Assembly (NCBI RefSeq): GCF_019145475.1
Contig: NZ_JAHTKI010000023.1
Location: forward strand, 1-64,000
Source of the DNA: Pseudomonas botevensis
GTDB lineage: Bacteria; Pseudomonadota; Gammaproteobacteria; Pseudomonadales; Pseudomonadaceae
Direction of reading: 5' to 3'
Length of the DNA stretch: 64,000 bases
The stretch's first letter is position 1. Every line of letters begins with the position of its first letter. A model generated the notes under the pieces. That model saw nothing but the letters and a program-made list of their open reading frames with translations, made no database searches and was not told where the DNA came from. Positions 1-8,877 of the stretch are shown piece by piece. The position numbers and the translations under genes were made by a program.

Positions 1-124
1 AAGCAGTTGGGGTTTTGTTTTGCCCGCAGGAAAGTTTTTACTCGCGCGAGCGAACAAATTTGCACAGTTATTTTCGAATCAGAACACTAGAATAGATCCC
101 TTCTTTTTCGGAGCCAGAGCCCTT

Positions 125-784
125 ATGTCCGATTCGGTTGACGCCCCCGGGCTGTCAGATTTACCGCTGGATGACTTGGTGGCCTGCCATGAGTGCGACT
201 TGTTGATGCGCAAGCCGCAACTTGCCCATGGCGAGAAAGCCCTCTGCCCACGCTGCGGTTACGAGCTTTATGCTCATCGCCATAATGTGGTGCAGCGCAG
301 TCTCGCGCTGGTGATTGCAGCGCTGCTGCTCTACGTGCCGGCGAACTTTTTACCCATCATGCAGCTCAATCTACTCGGGCAGTCGTCGCAGGACACGGTC
401 TGGAGCGGCGTCGTGGGGCTATTCAATACTGACATGCGTGGCGTTTCCGTCATCGTGTTCCTGTGCAGCATGGCTATTCCGCTGCTCAAATTGCTGTGCC
501 AGTTGATGGTTCTGCTGACGATCCGTTTTGATGTCGGCCGCAGTTATGGCCTGCTGCTCTACCGCATTTATCACCACCTGCGGGATTGGGGAATGCTTGA
601 GGTCTACCTCATGGGCGTGCTGGTAGCGATCGTCAAACTCGCGGACATGGCAGCCCTCAATGTCGGCCTCGGGCTGGTGTGTTTTATCGGTCTGCTGTTG
701 GTCCAGGTCTGGCTTGAGGTGGTGATGTCGCCCCATCAGATCTGGCAGGCGTTGTCAGGAGAGGACGCTCATGCGGGCGATTGA
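125..784 (+). CDS. PqiA-like membrane protein, first half (219 aa)
   Basis: Integral inner-membrane protein of the paraquat-inducible protein A (PqiA/LetA) family, the membrane partner of MCE-domain lipid-transport proteins. A cytoplasmic zinc ribbon is visible as CHEC at residues 21-24 and CPRC at 41-44. It is followed by about four hydrophobic segments between residues 58 and 205. E. coli PqiA and LetA are single proteins of about 420 aa with two such modules; here each module is a separate gene, and this is the first. The ATG at 125 is preferred because the zinc ribbon then lies near the N-terminus; an in-frame start further upstream would add about 35 uncharacteristic residues. The gene overlaps the next one by 14 bases, so the three genes form one operon with the MCE protein. 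Confidence 0.9.
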   Translation: MSDSVDAPGLSDLPLDDLVACHECDLLMRKPQLAHGEKALCPRCGYELYAHRHNVVQRSLALVIAALLLYVPANFLPIMQLNLLGQSSQDTVWSGVVGLFNTDMRGVSVIVFLCSMAIPLLKLLCQLMVLLTIRFDVGRSYGLLLYRIYHHLRDWGMLEVYLMGVLVAIVKLADMAALNVGLGLVCFIGLLLVQVWLEVVMSPHQIWQALSGEDAHAGD

Positions 785-1394
785 TGCAGGCATTCTGATT
801 TGCGCCGAATGCCATGAGTTGAACCGGCAGCAAGCCGACACCGACGAGCAAACCTGCACCCGCTGCGGTGCGCTGGTTCACGCTCGCCGTCCCAACAGCC
901 TTGCACGAACCTGGGCGTTGTTGATTACGGCGGCCATTCTCTACATTCCGGCCAACGTGCTGCCGATCATGACTGTCAGTTCTTTGGGGCAGGGTGATCC
1001 GAGCACGATCATGTCTGGTGTGGTTCAGTTGGTGCAACACGGGATGATCCCGATCGCGGCGGTGGTGTTCATCGCCAGCATTCTGGTGCCGACGTTCAAG
1101 CTGGTGGGGATTGCCCTGCTGCTGTTTTCGGTCCAGCGGCGCCAGCCATTGTCCGCGCGCCAACGGATCTGGATGTATCGCTTCATCGAGTTCATCGGCC
1201 GCTGGTCGATGCTGGATATTTTCGTGATCGCCATTCTGGTGGCGGTCGTCAACTTCGGCCGGCTTGCCAGTGTCGAAGCCAATCTTGGCGCCATCGCTTT
1301 CGCCAGTGTGGTGATTCTGACGATGCTTGCCGCAGTAACTTTCGATCCCCGACTGATTTGGGATAACACGGAGTCGGACGCCGACCATGACTGA
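771..1394 (+). CDS. PqiA-like membrane protein, second half (207 aa)
   Basis: Second half of the split PqiA/LetA-type transporter. It repeats the layout of the preceding gene: CAEC at residues 11-14 and CTRC at 29-32 form the zinc ribbon, then about four membrane spans. The two halves together probably do the job of one two-module PqiA protein, acting in the inner membrane next to the MCE protein that bridges the periplasm. The start overlaps the previous stop region by 14 bases, and the end overlaps the MCE gene by 8 bases, which indicates translational coupling. The exact lipid substrate is unknown. Confidence 0.9.
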   Translation: MRAIDAGILICAECHELNRQQADTDEQTCTRCGALVHARRPNSLARTWALLITAAILYIPANVLPIMTVSSLGQGDPSTIMSGVVQLVQHGMIPIAAVVFIASILVPTFKLVGIALLLFSVQRRQPLSARQRIWMYRFIEFIGRWSMLDIFVIAILVAVVNFGRLASVEANLGAIAFASVVILTMLAAVTFDPRLIWDNTESDADHD

Positions 1395-3690
1395 TTTGCC
1401 TGTAGCGAAAACCCGACCAGCCTCGAACTGGTCTGCCATTTGGGTGCTGCCACTGATCGCCCTGATTATTGGCGGCTGGCTCGGCTGGCGTGCCTATTCC
1501 GAAACCGGGATCGAAATCCAGGTGCGCTTCGAAAGTGGCGAAGGCATTCAGGCCAACAAGACTGAAGTGGTCTACAAAGGCATGCCGGTCGGCAAGGTGA
1601 AAGGCCTCAAGCTCGATGACGAAGGCAACTCCAAAGGCGTGATCGCCACGGTCGAGATGAACAAGGACGTCGAGCAATACCTCAAGACCAGCACGCGCTT
1701 CTGGCTGGTCAAGCCGAGTGTGTCCCTGGCCGGCATCACCGGTCTGGAAACCCTGGTATCGGGTAACTACGTAGCCATCAGCCCCGGCGAGGGCGAGCCG
1801 ACCCGCAAGTTCAAGGCTTTGGCCGAAGAGCCGCCGCTGTCGGATTCGACCCCCGGACTGCACCTGACCATCAAGGCTGACCGCCTCGGCTCTCTGAACC
1901 GTGGCAGCCCGGTGTTCTACAAGCAGATTCAGGTCGGTCAGATAAAAAACTACGTGCTGTCGGAAGACCAGAGCACCGTCGAGCTCAAGGTTTTCATCGA
2001 GCCGGCGTACGCCAAACTGGTGCGCAAGCACACGCGATTCTGGAATGCCAGCGGCATCAGCATCGACGCCAACCTGTCCGGGGTGAAAGTGCGTAGCGAG
2101 TCCCTGGCGAGCATTGTCGCCGGCGGCATCGCTTTCGCCACGCCGGAGAACCGCAAGGACAGTCCGCCCACCGATCCAAGCCTGCCGTTCCGTCTGTATG
2201 AAGACTTCGATGCCGCTGCGGCCGGTATCCGGGTGAAAGTTAAACTAAGCGACTTCGAGGGCTTACAGGCCGGTCGCACGCCGGTGATGTACAAGGGCAT
2301 TCAGGTCGGTAACCTGAAAGCGCTGAAGATCGATCCGGATCTGTCGAGCGCCACTGCCGAGCTGACCCTGGACCCACTCGCTGAAGAGTATCTGGTGTCG
2401 GGTACGCAATTCTGGGTGGTCAAACCGTCGATTTCCCTGGCCGGTATCACCGGTCTGGAAGCGCTGGTGAAGGGTAACTACATTGCCGTGCGCCCCGGAG
2501 AGAAGGGCGGTGCGCCACAGCGTGAGTTCGAAGCCCGGCCGAAAGCCCCACCGCTGGATCTGCGCTCGCCGGGTCTGCATCTGGTGCTGTTCACCGATAC
2601 CCTCGGCTCACTGGATGTCGGCAGTCCGATTCTCTACAAGCAGGTCAAGGTCGGCTCGGTGCAGAGCTACCAGTTCTCCAAGACCAAAAAGCAGCTGATC
2701 ATCGGCGTACACATCGAGAAGGAATACGAAAACCTGGTCAATGCCTCGACGCGCTTCTGGAACGCCAGCGGTGTCACCCTGACCGGTGGACTGACCGGTG
2801 GCATCCAGGTCAAAAGCGAATCCCTGCAAAGCCTGATGGCCGGCGGCATCGCCTTCGAAACCCCGGAAGCCAAGGCGCCGTTGCAGAAACGCATTCCGCG
2901 CTTCCGCCTGTTCGCCAATCATGACGAGGCGAACCAGAAGGGTGCGGTGGTGACGATCAAGGTTGATCGCGCCGATGGCCTGCGCAGCGGCACGCCGATC
3001 CGCTTCAAGGGGCTGGATGTCGGCAAGATCGAAAGCGTCGATCTGACCGATGACCTGCAATCGGTGATCCTGACCGCACGCATCACCGAAGTGCCGGAGC
3101 GCATCGCCCGGGTCGGCAGTCAGTTCTGGGTGGTCAAACCGGAATTGGGTCTGATCAAGACGTCGAACCTGGAAACCCTGGTGACGGGGCAATACATCGA
3201 AGTGCAGCCGGCCGCCAAGAGCCTTGGCCCGCAGAAAAACTTCGTGGCCCTGGCCAATCCGCCGGAAATCAGCAAACAAGAGGCCGGCCTGAGTCTGGTG
3301 TTGAGTGCTGCCCGTCGCGGTTCGCTGAAACCGGGTGTGCCGGTGACCTACCGCGAGATCACCGTCGGCAAGGTCACCGGTTATGAACTGGGGCAGACGG
3401 CAGACCGCGTATTGGTACACATTCTGATCGAGCCGAAGTACGCGCCACTGGTGCGCAGTGGCAGCCGCTTCTGGAACACCAGCGGCGTGGGCTTCGATTA
3501 CGGTTTGTTCAAGGGCGTGACGGTGCGTACCGAGTCGCTGGAAACCCTGATTCAGGGCGGCATTGCCTTCGCCACGCCGGACGGCGAGCGCATGGGTAAT
3601 CCGGCGCGCGCGGAGCAGACGTTCCCGCTGTTCGACAAGTTCGAGGATGAATGGCTGACCTGGGCACCGAAGATTCCGCTCGGCAAGTAA
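1387..3690 (+). CDS. pqiB: PqiB/LetB-type MCE protein with six MCE domains (767 aa)
   Basis: Periplasmic lipid-transport tunnel protein anchored in the inner membrane. One membrane span lies near residues 15-37, followed by six MCE (MlaD) domains that I can count by their recurring VxYKGxxVG or similar strand. The domains alternate between two types. Odd ones end in a SLAGITGLETLVSGNY-like segment and even ones in RFWNASG followed by ESL...GGIAFATP. E. coli PqiB has three MCE domains and LetB (YebT) seven, so this is intermediate in length. Proteins of this family form stacked hexameric rings through which lipids move between inner and outer membranes. No PqiC lipoprotein gene follows; the operon ends at a REP pair and terminator. 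The symbol is by family only. Confidence 0.88.
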   Translation: MTDLPVAKTRPASNWSAIWVLPLIALIIGGWLGWRAYSETGIEIQVRFESGEGIQANKTEVVYKGMPVGKVKGLKLDDEGNSKGVIATVEMNKDVEQYLKTSTRFWLVKPSVSLAGITGLETLVSGNYVAISPGEGEPTRKFKALAEEPPLSDSTPGLHLTIKADRLGSLNRGSPVFYKQIQVGQIKNYVLSEDQSTVELKVFIEPAYAKLVRKHTRFWNASGISIDANLSGVKVRSESLASIVAGGIAFATPENRKDSPPTDPSLPFRLYEDFDAAAAGIRVKVKLSDFEGLQAGRTPVMYKGIQVGNLKALKIDPDLSSATAELTLDPLAEEYLVSGTQFWVVKPSISLAGITGLEALVKGNYIAVRPGEKGGAPQREFEARPKAPPLDLRSPGLHLVLFTDTLGSLDVGSPILYKQVKVGSVQSYQFSKTKKQLIIGVHIEKEYENLVNASTRFWNASGVTLTGGLTGGIQVKSESLQSLMAGGIAFETPEAKAPLQKRIPRFRLFANHDEANQKGAVVTIKVDRADGLRSGTPIRFKGLDVGKIESVDLTDDLQSVILTARITEVPERIARVGSQFWVVKPELGLIKTSNLETLVTGQYIEVQPAAKSLGPQKNFVALANPPEISKQEAGLSLVLSAARRGSLKPGVPVTYREITVGKVTGYELGQTADRVLVHILIEPKYAPLVRSGSRFWNTSGVGFDYGLFKGVTVRTESLETLIQGGIAFATPDGERMGNPARAEQTFPLFDKFEDEWLTWAPKIPLGK

Positions 3691-3713
3691 CCCAAGTAAT
3701 CGGGCGTCTGTCA

Positions 3714-3790
3714 GGCCGCCTTCGCGGGCAAGCCGTTCCCACATGAGTCATGTAGAACCCTGTGGGAGCGGGCTTGCCCGCGAAGAGGCC
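3714..3790. repeat. REP element pair, inverted
   Basis: Two Pseudomonas REP units face each other. The left carries TTCGCGGGCAAGCCGTTCCC and the right its near reverse complement GGGAGCGGGCTTGCCCGCGAA, with about 19 bases between them. The unit recurs at several other intergenic sites in this window. It lies between the end of the MCE gene and the terminator and is a typical REPIN-like doublet. Confidence 0.85.
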
Positions 3791-3819
3791 TTGGAATTCA
3801 CAACAAATTCCAAACCATG

Positions 3820-3858
3820 AAAAAGGGCCGCGATCCATTGGATCGCGGCCCTTTTTTT
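3820..3858. terminator. Bidirectional rho-independent terminator
   Basis: GGGCCGCGATCC pairs with GGATCGCGGCCC across a short ATT loop, flanked by an A-run on the left and a T-run on the right. It therefore can terminate both the MCE operon (plus strand) and the convergent mksFEB operon (minus strand). Confidence 0.92.
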
Positions 3859-3876
3859 GTCCTCAGCTAAAGCCGA

Positions 3877-6717
3877 TCAAACCGCATCCAGCTCCGGCTC
3901 ATCGGCTTCGACGTTCAGGGTGGCCTTCACCACATCGTGGCGACGGATGAACTTCCAGTCCGCCTCGTCGATGTAGATGCCCGCCGGGCCGCTGCCGCCT
4001 TCCAGGTCGATGGCGACACTGGCGCAGACCTGCGGCTTCACGCTCGCCAGAATCGGTACGAAGCCCAGTTGCAGGCTGGTTTCCAGCAGGGCGGCCTGGT
4101 TCTTCTCGTCGATGTCCGCCGCCTCGTCGAGGTAGTACGGCAGGCGGACGCGTCCGGCGAGGTCGCGATCCATCAAGTGCAGCAACAGGTACATGTTGGT
4201 CAGCGCCTTGATGGTCATGGTGGTGCCGTTGGACGCCGCGCCGTCGATGTCGGTGTGAATCACCGGCTGACCGTTGACCTTGGTGATCTCGAACGCCAGT
4301 TCGAACAGGTCCTTGAGACCGAGCTGGTTGTGGTTCGCCGCCACCAGCCGTGCCAGGTATTCCTTGGCCTCTTCGTTCTTGTTGTCCTGCTCGGCGCTCT
4401 GGCTCAGGTCGAACACCGACAGGGTTTCGCCTTCTTCGTACTGACCGGCGCTGTGGATGATCTGATCGATGTGCTTGAGCGCTTCCTTGTTCGGTGCGAG
4501 GACGATACGGAAGCTCTGCAGGTTGGACACCTGACGCTTGTTGATCTCGCGGTTGAACAGCGCCAACTGGTGCTCGAGGCTGTCGTAGTCGCTGCGGATG
4601 TTGCGCAGGGTCCGGGCGATGTCGGTGACCGCCGCGCGGCGCGCCTTGCCCAGCGTCAGGGCTTCGTCGGTGCGGTGCGCATAGGCGTTGATCAACAGCT
4701 GCAGACGGCGCTCCATGTCGTCTTCGCTGTCGAACTTGGCCACGCCCTTGAGGCGCACTTGCGCGTACAGCGCTTCGATCTGGCCGTCGGCGCGCAGCAG
4801 GCCTTGCCAGCTGTCCTGATAGTCGTTGAGCAACGGCAGCAGGTTGTCCATCGAGTCGTCGACCGGGTCCATGAACGGCGTACCGAACGGCAGATCCGCC
4901 GGCAGCAACTGACGGCGACGCAGGGCGTCGTCGAGGGTGCGCTGCTTGGCTTCCATGTCGGCGATCTGCCGGCCGACCAGTTGCAGCTTGGCCGACAACT
5001 GCTGGACGCGCTCGGTGAACGCGTCGCTAGAGCGCTTGAGTTCGTCCTGCGCGGCTTCCATCTGCGCCAGTTGCTCGAGCTTGTCGCCTTCTTCGGCGCT
5101 CAGGGTCTGGGTGCGGCGGAAATCTTCCAGCGCCTTCTGCGCATCCAGCACCTGTTGGTACAGCGCTTCGGTCTGGGTCTTGCTCGCGGCGCGGTCGGCG
5201 GCCACGGCCTGCTGGGTTTTCAGTTGCTTGAGTTCTTTTTCCAGACGCTCTTTCTGATCCCGCAGCGCGGCACGGTCGGCCAGGGCTTGCAGGGCCGGCG
5301 GCTCGATGTGCGAGATGTCGATCGACAGGCCCGGCACTTCAAAGCGCTCACCCTTGAAGCCGTCGAGGATGAGTTCCACAGACTTCACCCAATCGCCGTT
5401 CTCGTCGAGGGTGATGCCGTGCTCGCCCAGCGGCAGGCTGAACAGCGCGCTGTTGAACAGGCGCATCAGGCGCTCGACGTCCTGTTGCGAGAACTCTTCG
5501 CGCAGGCGGGCGTAGCTGTTGTTGTCGGCGTGATCGAGCTGCTGCTTCACCGACTTCAGGCGTTTTTCCAGATCGCGCAGACGCTCTTCGAGATCCTCGG
5601 CGCTGAACTGCCGGGACTGCGCCAATGCACCGGCCAGTTCGTCGTGGGCGTCCTTGGCGGCCAGCAGTTGCTGCTCCAGCACTTTGACGTCATCGACCAA
5701 GGCAAAGCGATTCTTCAGTACCGAGAGTTCGCCGAGCCAGCGCTGGATGCCGGATATTTCCCGTTCCAGACGCATCAGCTCCTGGGTGCCGCCGCGTTGA
5801 TCGTTTTGCAGATCGTCCTGCTCGCGACGGTAGTGCTCGGCCTGGATGGTCAGCTCTTCCTTGCGCGCCGTGGCGTAGTCCGACCAGGTGCCGAGCAACG
5901 AGTCGAGCAGCGGCGACAGGCGATGCAGTTTGCCGCGCAGCACATCACGCTGTTTGACGCCGTTGGACAGCGCCTCGACCAGCGGACCGGCGGCGACCAG
6001 CGAGTTGTAGTCCTGTTCCATGCGTCGTACATCGCGGAACGCTTCTTCGCACGCCGCAATGTAATCGACGCTGCCGGAACGCAGGCTGTGCTCGAAGGCA
6101 TCGAGGAACAGTTGCTTGAGCTTGGCGGCGGTGATTTCGCGCATGTGCAGCAGGTTGATGAACAGCGCGCGGAAGGTCTTCAGGCTCTGCTCGCTGGTGG
6201 AGCGCAGCGGGATCAGGGTCAGGTCCAGTGGGATCGACGTGTGTCCGCCGACCAGCAGACGGCGCAGTTCATCGGGCTTGAGTTCGTAGGCTTTCAGGCC
6301 TTCTTTCTCAAGGTTGCTGAACAGCTCTTTCTGGCGCAGGCAGGTGTCGTTCTTCTGATAGTGCGCCAGATCGAGTTTGCCGGCGTAGGCGAAGAACTGG
6401 TGGCCGAAACCGCCCCCCGGGCCGCGACCGACCACGCCGATCACGTGCGGGCCGTGGGGCAGGTTGACTTCGACGAGGATGTAACTGGTGTCGGACGCGA
6501 AGTAGAAGCGCCGCGATTGTTCCAGGCTGTACTTGCCGAAACTCATGTCCGACATGCGCGCCAGAATCGGGAACTGCAAGGCGTTGATCGACGCGGATTT
6601 ACCGAGGTTGTTCGCGCCGTAGACCGACAGCGGCTCTTCCAGCGGGAACAGACCGAGGCTGTAACCGGCGGTGTTCAAAAGGGCAAAGCGGCGGATGCCG
6701 TAGCGTTCCTGGCTCAT
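3877..6717 (-). CDS. mksB: MksB, SMC-like condensin ATPase (946 aa)
   Basis: ATPase of the MukB-like condensin MksBEF, which compacts and helps partition the chromosome. A Walker A motif GANNLGKS (lysine at residue 40) lies near the N-terminus. A long coiled-coil-rich middle (roughly residues 280-740, rich in L, E, K, R and Q) is interrupted by a hinge-like region. The C-terminal part holds an SNGTTMTIKAL segment and a Walker B-like YYLDEAADID. It is much shorter than MukB (about 1480 aa) and fits Mks proteins of pseudomonads. The start overlaps mksE by four bases (ATGA), so it is coupled as the last gene of mksFEB. No JetD/MksG nuclease gene follows; a terminator and the convergent pqi operon come next. 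Confidence 0.93.
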   Translation of the reverse strand: MSQERYGIRRFALLNTAGYSLGLFPLEEPLSVYGANNLGKSASINALQFPILARMSDMSFGKYSLEQSRRFYFASDTSYILVEVNLPHGPHVIGVVGRGPGGGFGHQFFAYAGKLDLAHYQKNDTCLRQKELFSNLEKEGLKAYELKPDELRRLLVGGHTSIPLDLTLIPLRSTSEQSLKTFRALFINLLHMREITAAKLKQLFLDAFEHSLRSGSVDYIAACEEAFRDVRRMEQDYNSLVAAGPLVEALSNGVKQRDVLRGKLHRLSPLLDSLLGTWSDYATARKEELTIQAEHYRREQDDLQNDQRGGTQELMRLEREISGIQRWLGELSVLKNRFALVDDVKVLEQQLLAAKDAHDELAGALAQSRQFSAEDLEERLRDLEKRLKSVKQQLDHADNNSYARLREEFSQQDVERLMRLFNSALFSLPLGEHGITLDENGDWVKSVELILDGFKGERFEVPGLSIDISHIEPPALQALADRAALRDQKERLEKELKQLKTQQAVAADRAASKTQTEALYQQVLDAQKALEDFRRTQTLSAEEGDKLEQLAQMEAAQDELKRSSDAFTERVQQLSAKLQLVGRQIADMEAKQRTLDDALRRRQLLPADLPFGTPFMDPVDDSMDNLLPLLNDYQDSWQGLLRADGQIEALYAQVRLKGVAKFDSEDDMERRLQLLINAYAHRTDEALTLGKARRAAVTDIARTLRNIRSDYDSLEHQLALFNREINKRQVSNLQSFRIVLAPNKEALKHIDQIIHSAGQYEEGETLSVFDLSQSAEQDNKNEEAKEYLARLVAANHNQLGLKDLFELAFEITKVNGQPVIHTDIDGAASNGTTMTIKALTNMYLLLHLMDRDLAGRVRLPYYLDEAADIDEKNQAALLETSLQLGFVPILASVKPQVCASVAIDLEGGSGPAGIYIDEADWKFIRRHDVVKATLNVEADEPELDAV

Positions 6718-7427
6718 GCGTCGGACTCCTGTTCTTCGGCAATGGCGCGTGCCAGTGCGTCTTCTTCGCTTTCTTCGTCGCTCTCTACCTCAAATTCAGA
6801 CAGATCAAGCGGATCGTCGGTTGCAAGGAAGCGGGCTTCGGCTTCTTCGTCGATCAGCACCGGTGCCGGCAACGGCAGAACGCTGTGGACGCTGGCCGCC
6901 AGATCGCGGTCCTGCTGGACCGACAGGCACACGTCGAGGAAACGGTGCATCGGCGGCAGGAAACGGTACACGCCGTTTTCCTCGCTGGCGAAACCGAGCT
7001 GGGTCATGCGGCGCATGATCTTTTCTTCCAGCTCTTCCACGGTCTGCACTTCGGCCTGAATGAACAGGTCGCGGTACTTGTCCAGCAGCGATGGCAGCTC
7101 TTCACGCCCGAGGCTACCGCCGTCGAGCACGGCGATCGGATCGCGGCCCTGGTCGGCCAGGTGCTCGACGAGGATGAACGTGAACAGCGCCAGACGCTGG
7201 GCAGTCTTGTTCACCGCCGCTGCAGCCAGGTCCGGCACGAAGTAATAGAAGCCACGGGTGTCGCAGACCAGTTCGAACCCCAGCGCCTTGAACAGCGTGC
7301 GGTACTGGTCCTGAAAGTTCGACAGCTGTGCGTACAGCTCCGGGTCGCGGCGGCTGACGTGGTAGCCCTTGAACAGCTCGCGAAAGATCGGCGCCAGCTG
7401 GGACAGTTCGGATAGATCAAGATGCAT
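6714..7427 (-). CDS. mksE: MksE, condensin accessory subunit (237 aa)
   Basis: Small acidic subunit corresponding to MukE, which joins the kleisin MksF and regulates the MksB ATPase. The identification rests on its place between mksF and mksB and on its length. The body is a winged-helix-like helical protein ending in a strongly acidic tail (many E and D after residue 215). The ATG at 7427 gives an 11-base overlap with the end of mksF; ten upstream in-frame codons are possible but would extend deeper into mksF. The stop overlaps the mksB start by four bases. Confidence 0.88.
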   Translation of the reverse strand: MHLDLSELSQLAPIFRELFKGYHVSRRDPELYAQLSNFQDQYRTLFKALGFELVCDTRGFYYFVPDLAAAAVNKTAQRLALFTFILVEHLADQGRDPIAVLDGGSLGREELPSLLDKYRDLFIQAEVQTVEELEEKIMRRMTQLGFASEENGVYRFLPPMHRFLDVCLSVQQDRDLAASVHSVLPLPAPVLIDEEAEARFLATDDPLDLSEFEVESDEESEEDALARAIAEEQESDA

Positions 7428-8697
7428 TGGGGATGCTCGCAGAATTCTCGGCGGCATCAGGGCCGGCCGAGAGCAGGGCGAAGGAGCGCAGGCTGACCTG
7501 ATGCTCGTGAGTGTGGTATTCGCGGCGTTCCAGACGCTCGCGCTTGAAGCGTTTTTCCCGCGACAGGCGCGAGAACCAGTAGAGCAATTCGTCGGTGGCG
7601 CCGTCCGGCTCCTGTTCCAGCAGCCAGGTCATCAGATCCGGCATCGGCAGGGACTCTTCGCAACGGTCGACCATTTCCCGCACGGTACGCGGCGCACGTG
7701 GCGCGTCGCCGGATTTCGGCGATTTGTGCGCCTTGGGGAAGCGGGCCGGTTTCGGTTCGAAACGGGCCAGCGCATAGACGTAGGCTTCGACCTGACTGGC
7801 GCTGCCGAGGAAGGTGCTTTGCGGCCGGGTGAACAGCGGCAGCGCGGCTTGCGGCACGGCATCGATGCCTTTACGGCGGATGGCGGCCAGTGCGAGCGCG
7901 GCGCCACGGGTCACGGCGTTGTGCCGGCGGGCCTCTTCACGCAGCGGCAGCAGCAGCTCGCGGGCATGACGCAGGGTCAATTGGGCGCTGGTCTGCATTT
8001 CGAGGATGCGCGCGTGGGTGCGCAACAGCATGTCGTCATCGACCAGGTGGCCGAGGCGCTGCTGCTCCGAGAGCATTTTCAACAGCACCGTCTCGACCTT
8101 GCGCACGCCTTGTTCGAAGGCGCCATCGGCGTTCACCAGCTCGATCATCGGCTCGACGTATTCGTCCCAGGTCGCCAGCACTTCGGCGTAGCGCTGACGC
8201 AACGGAATCTGCCGGTCGCTGGTCTTGGCCCGTTCGGCCACGGCCACCAGCGCCTGTTCGTCGTTGTCGAGTTTCTTCAGCACGTCACGCACGCGCATGT
8301 CGAGCAGACGCAACTGGCGGGCGAGGTCATTGCCGTCGCGGATCTCGAAAGCATCCTGGATGTACCCGGCCAGACGCTCGAGGTGACGCAGGTAGGCTTC
8401 GATCTCCAGGCACAGGCCCAGACGGTGTTCGCGGCGCAGGTAGGCGAGGAAGTCGTGAATCTGCGCGTTGAGCTCGAAACGGTTCGGGCTTTTCGCCACG
8501 GGCACCAGAATGTCGAGGCGAATCCACACGTCGAGCAGGCTGGTGATGTCCTGCGGCGTGCTGTCCAGTTGTTGGGCGGCCAGTTGCGTGCGCAGTTCGT
8601 TGAGGCTCAGGGTGCCCTGGTCGAAGTGCTCGCACAGTGGCTCCAGAAGTGCCCAGTGTTCAGCGAGGGCGCGCAAGACGCGCTTGGGTTCGATCAT
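7417..8697 (-). CDS. mksF: MksF, condensin kleisin subunit (426 aa)
   Basis: Kleisin-type subunit corresponding to MukF. It bridges the MksB heads and binds MksE. It is first in the mksFEB operon. The protein is largely helical and charged, with an N-terminal winged-helix-like region beginning MIEPKRVLRALAEHW and a basic C-terminal part. I chose the ATG at 8697. A GTG at 8763 would add 22 residues; neither has a strong ribosome binding site, so the start is uncertain. The plus-strand psi-rimI operon diverges from here. Confidence 0.85.
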   Translation of the reverse strand: MIEPKRVLRALAEHWALLEPLCEHFDQGTLSLNELRTQLAAQQLDSTPQDITSLLDVWIRLDILVPVAKSPNRFELNAQIHDFLAYLRREHRLGLCLEIEAYLRHLERLAGYIQDAFEIRDGNDLARQLRLLDMRVRDVLKKLDNDEQALVAVAERAKTSDRQIPLRQRYAEVLATWDEYVEPMIELVNADGAFEQGVRKVETVLLKMLSEQQRLGHLVDDDMLLRTHARILEMQTSAQLTLRHARELLLPLREEARRHNAVTRGAALALAAIRRKGIDAVPQAALPLFTRPQSTFLGSASQVEAYVYALARFEPKPARFPKAHKSPKSGDAPRAPRTVREMVDRCEESLPMPDLMTWLLEQEPDGATDELLYWFSRLSREKRFKRERLERREYHTHEHQVSLRSFALLSAGPDAAENSASIPNAS

Positions 8698-8856
8698 CGG
8701 AATGGCCGGCTGGTTGGCGATTAAAAGCCGCGATTGTACTGCATCGCGAAGGATGCGATTCACTCTCGGGACGGGCTGTCGTCTTTATTGAGACTAAAAC
8801 TATCGATCAACTGCGGGCGATCTTGAGGGAACGGCGGTAGAATCAGCGCACTTCAG

Positions 8857-8865
8857 TTATCCACA
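8857..8865 (+). promoter_or_regulatory. Perfect DnaA box ahead of the psi-subunit gene
   Basis: TTATCCACA, the strict DnaA-box consensus, ends 12 bases before the putative start of the DNA polymerase III psi gene. A TAGAAT (8838-8843) just upstream resembles a sigma-70 -10 element, which would put the box in the early transcribed region. A single box proves nothing about an origin; the likelier role, if any, is DnaA control of a replisome gene. Confidence 0.5.
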
Positions 8866-8877
8866 AGTGGCCGCCCC

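Noticed and set aside
3937..7059. Very long open frame on the plus strand opposite mksB and mksE (about 1040 codons)
   Set aside because: It is antisense to clearly recognisable MksB and MksE, has low-complexity V/Q/R/L-rich composition and matches the usual high-GC shadow of a coding strand.
8824..8865. Replication origin near the DnaA box
   Set aside because: Only one exact box is present, without AT-rich unwinding region, dnaA, dnaN or gidA nearby.
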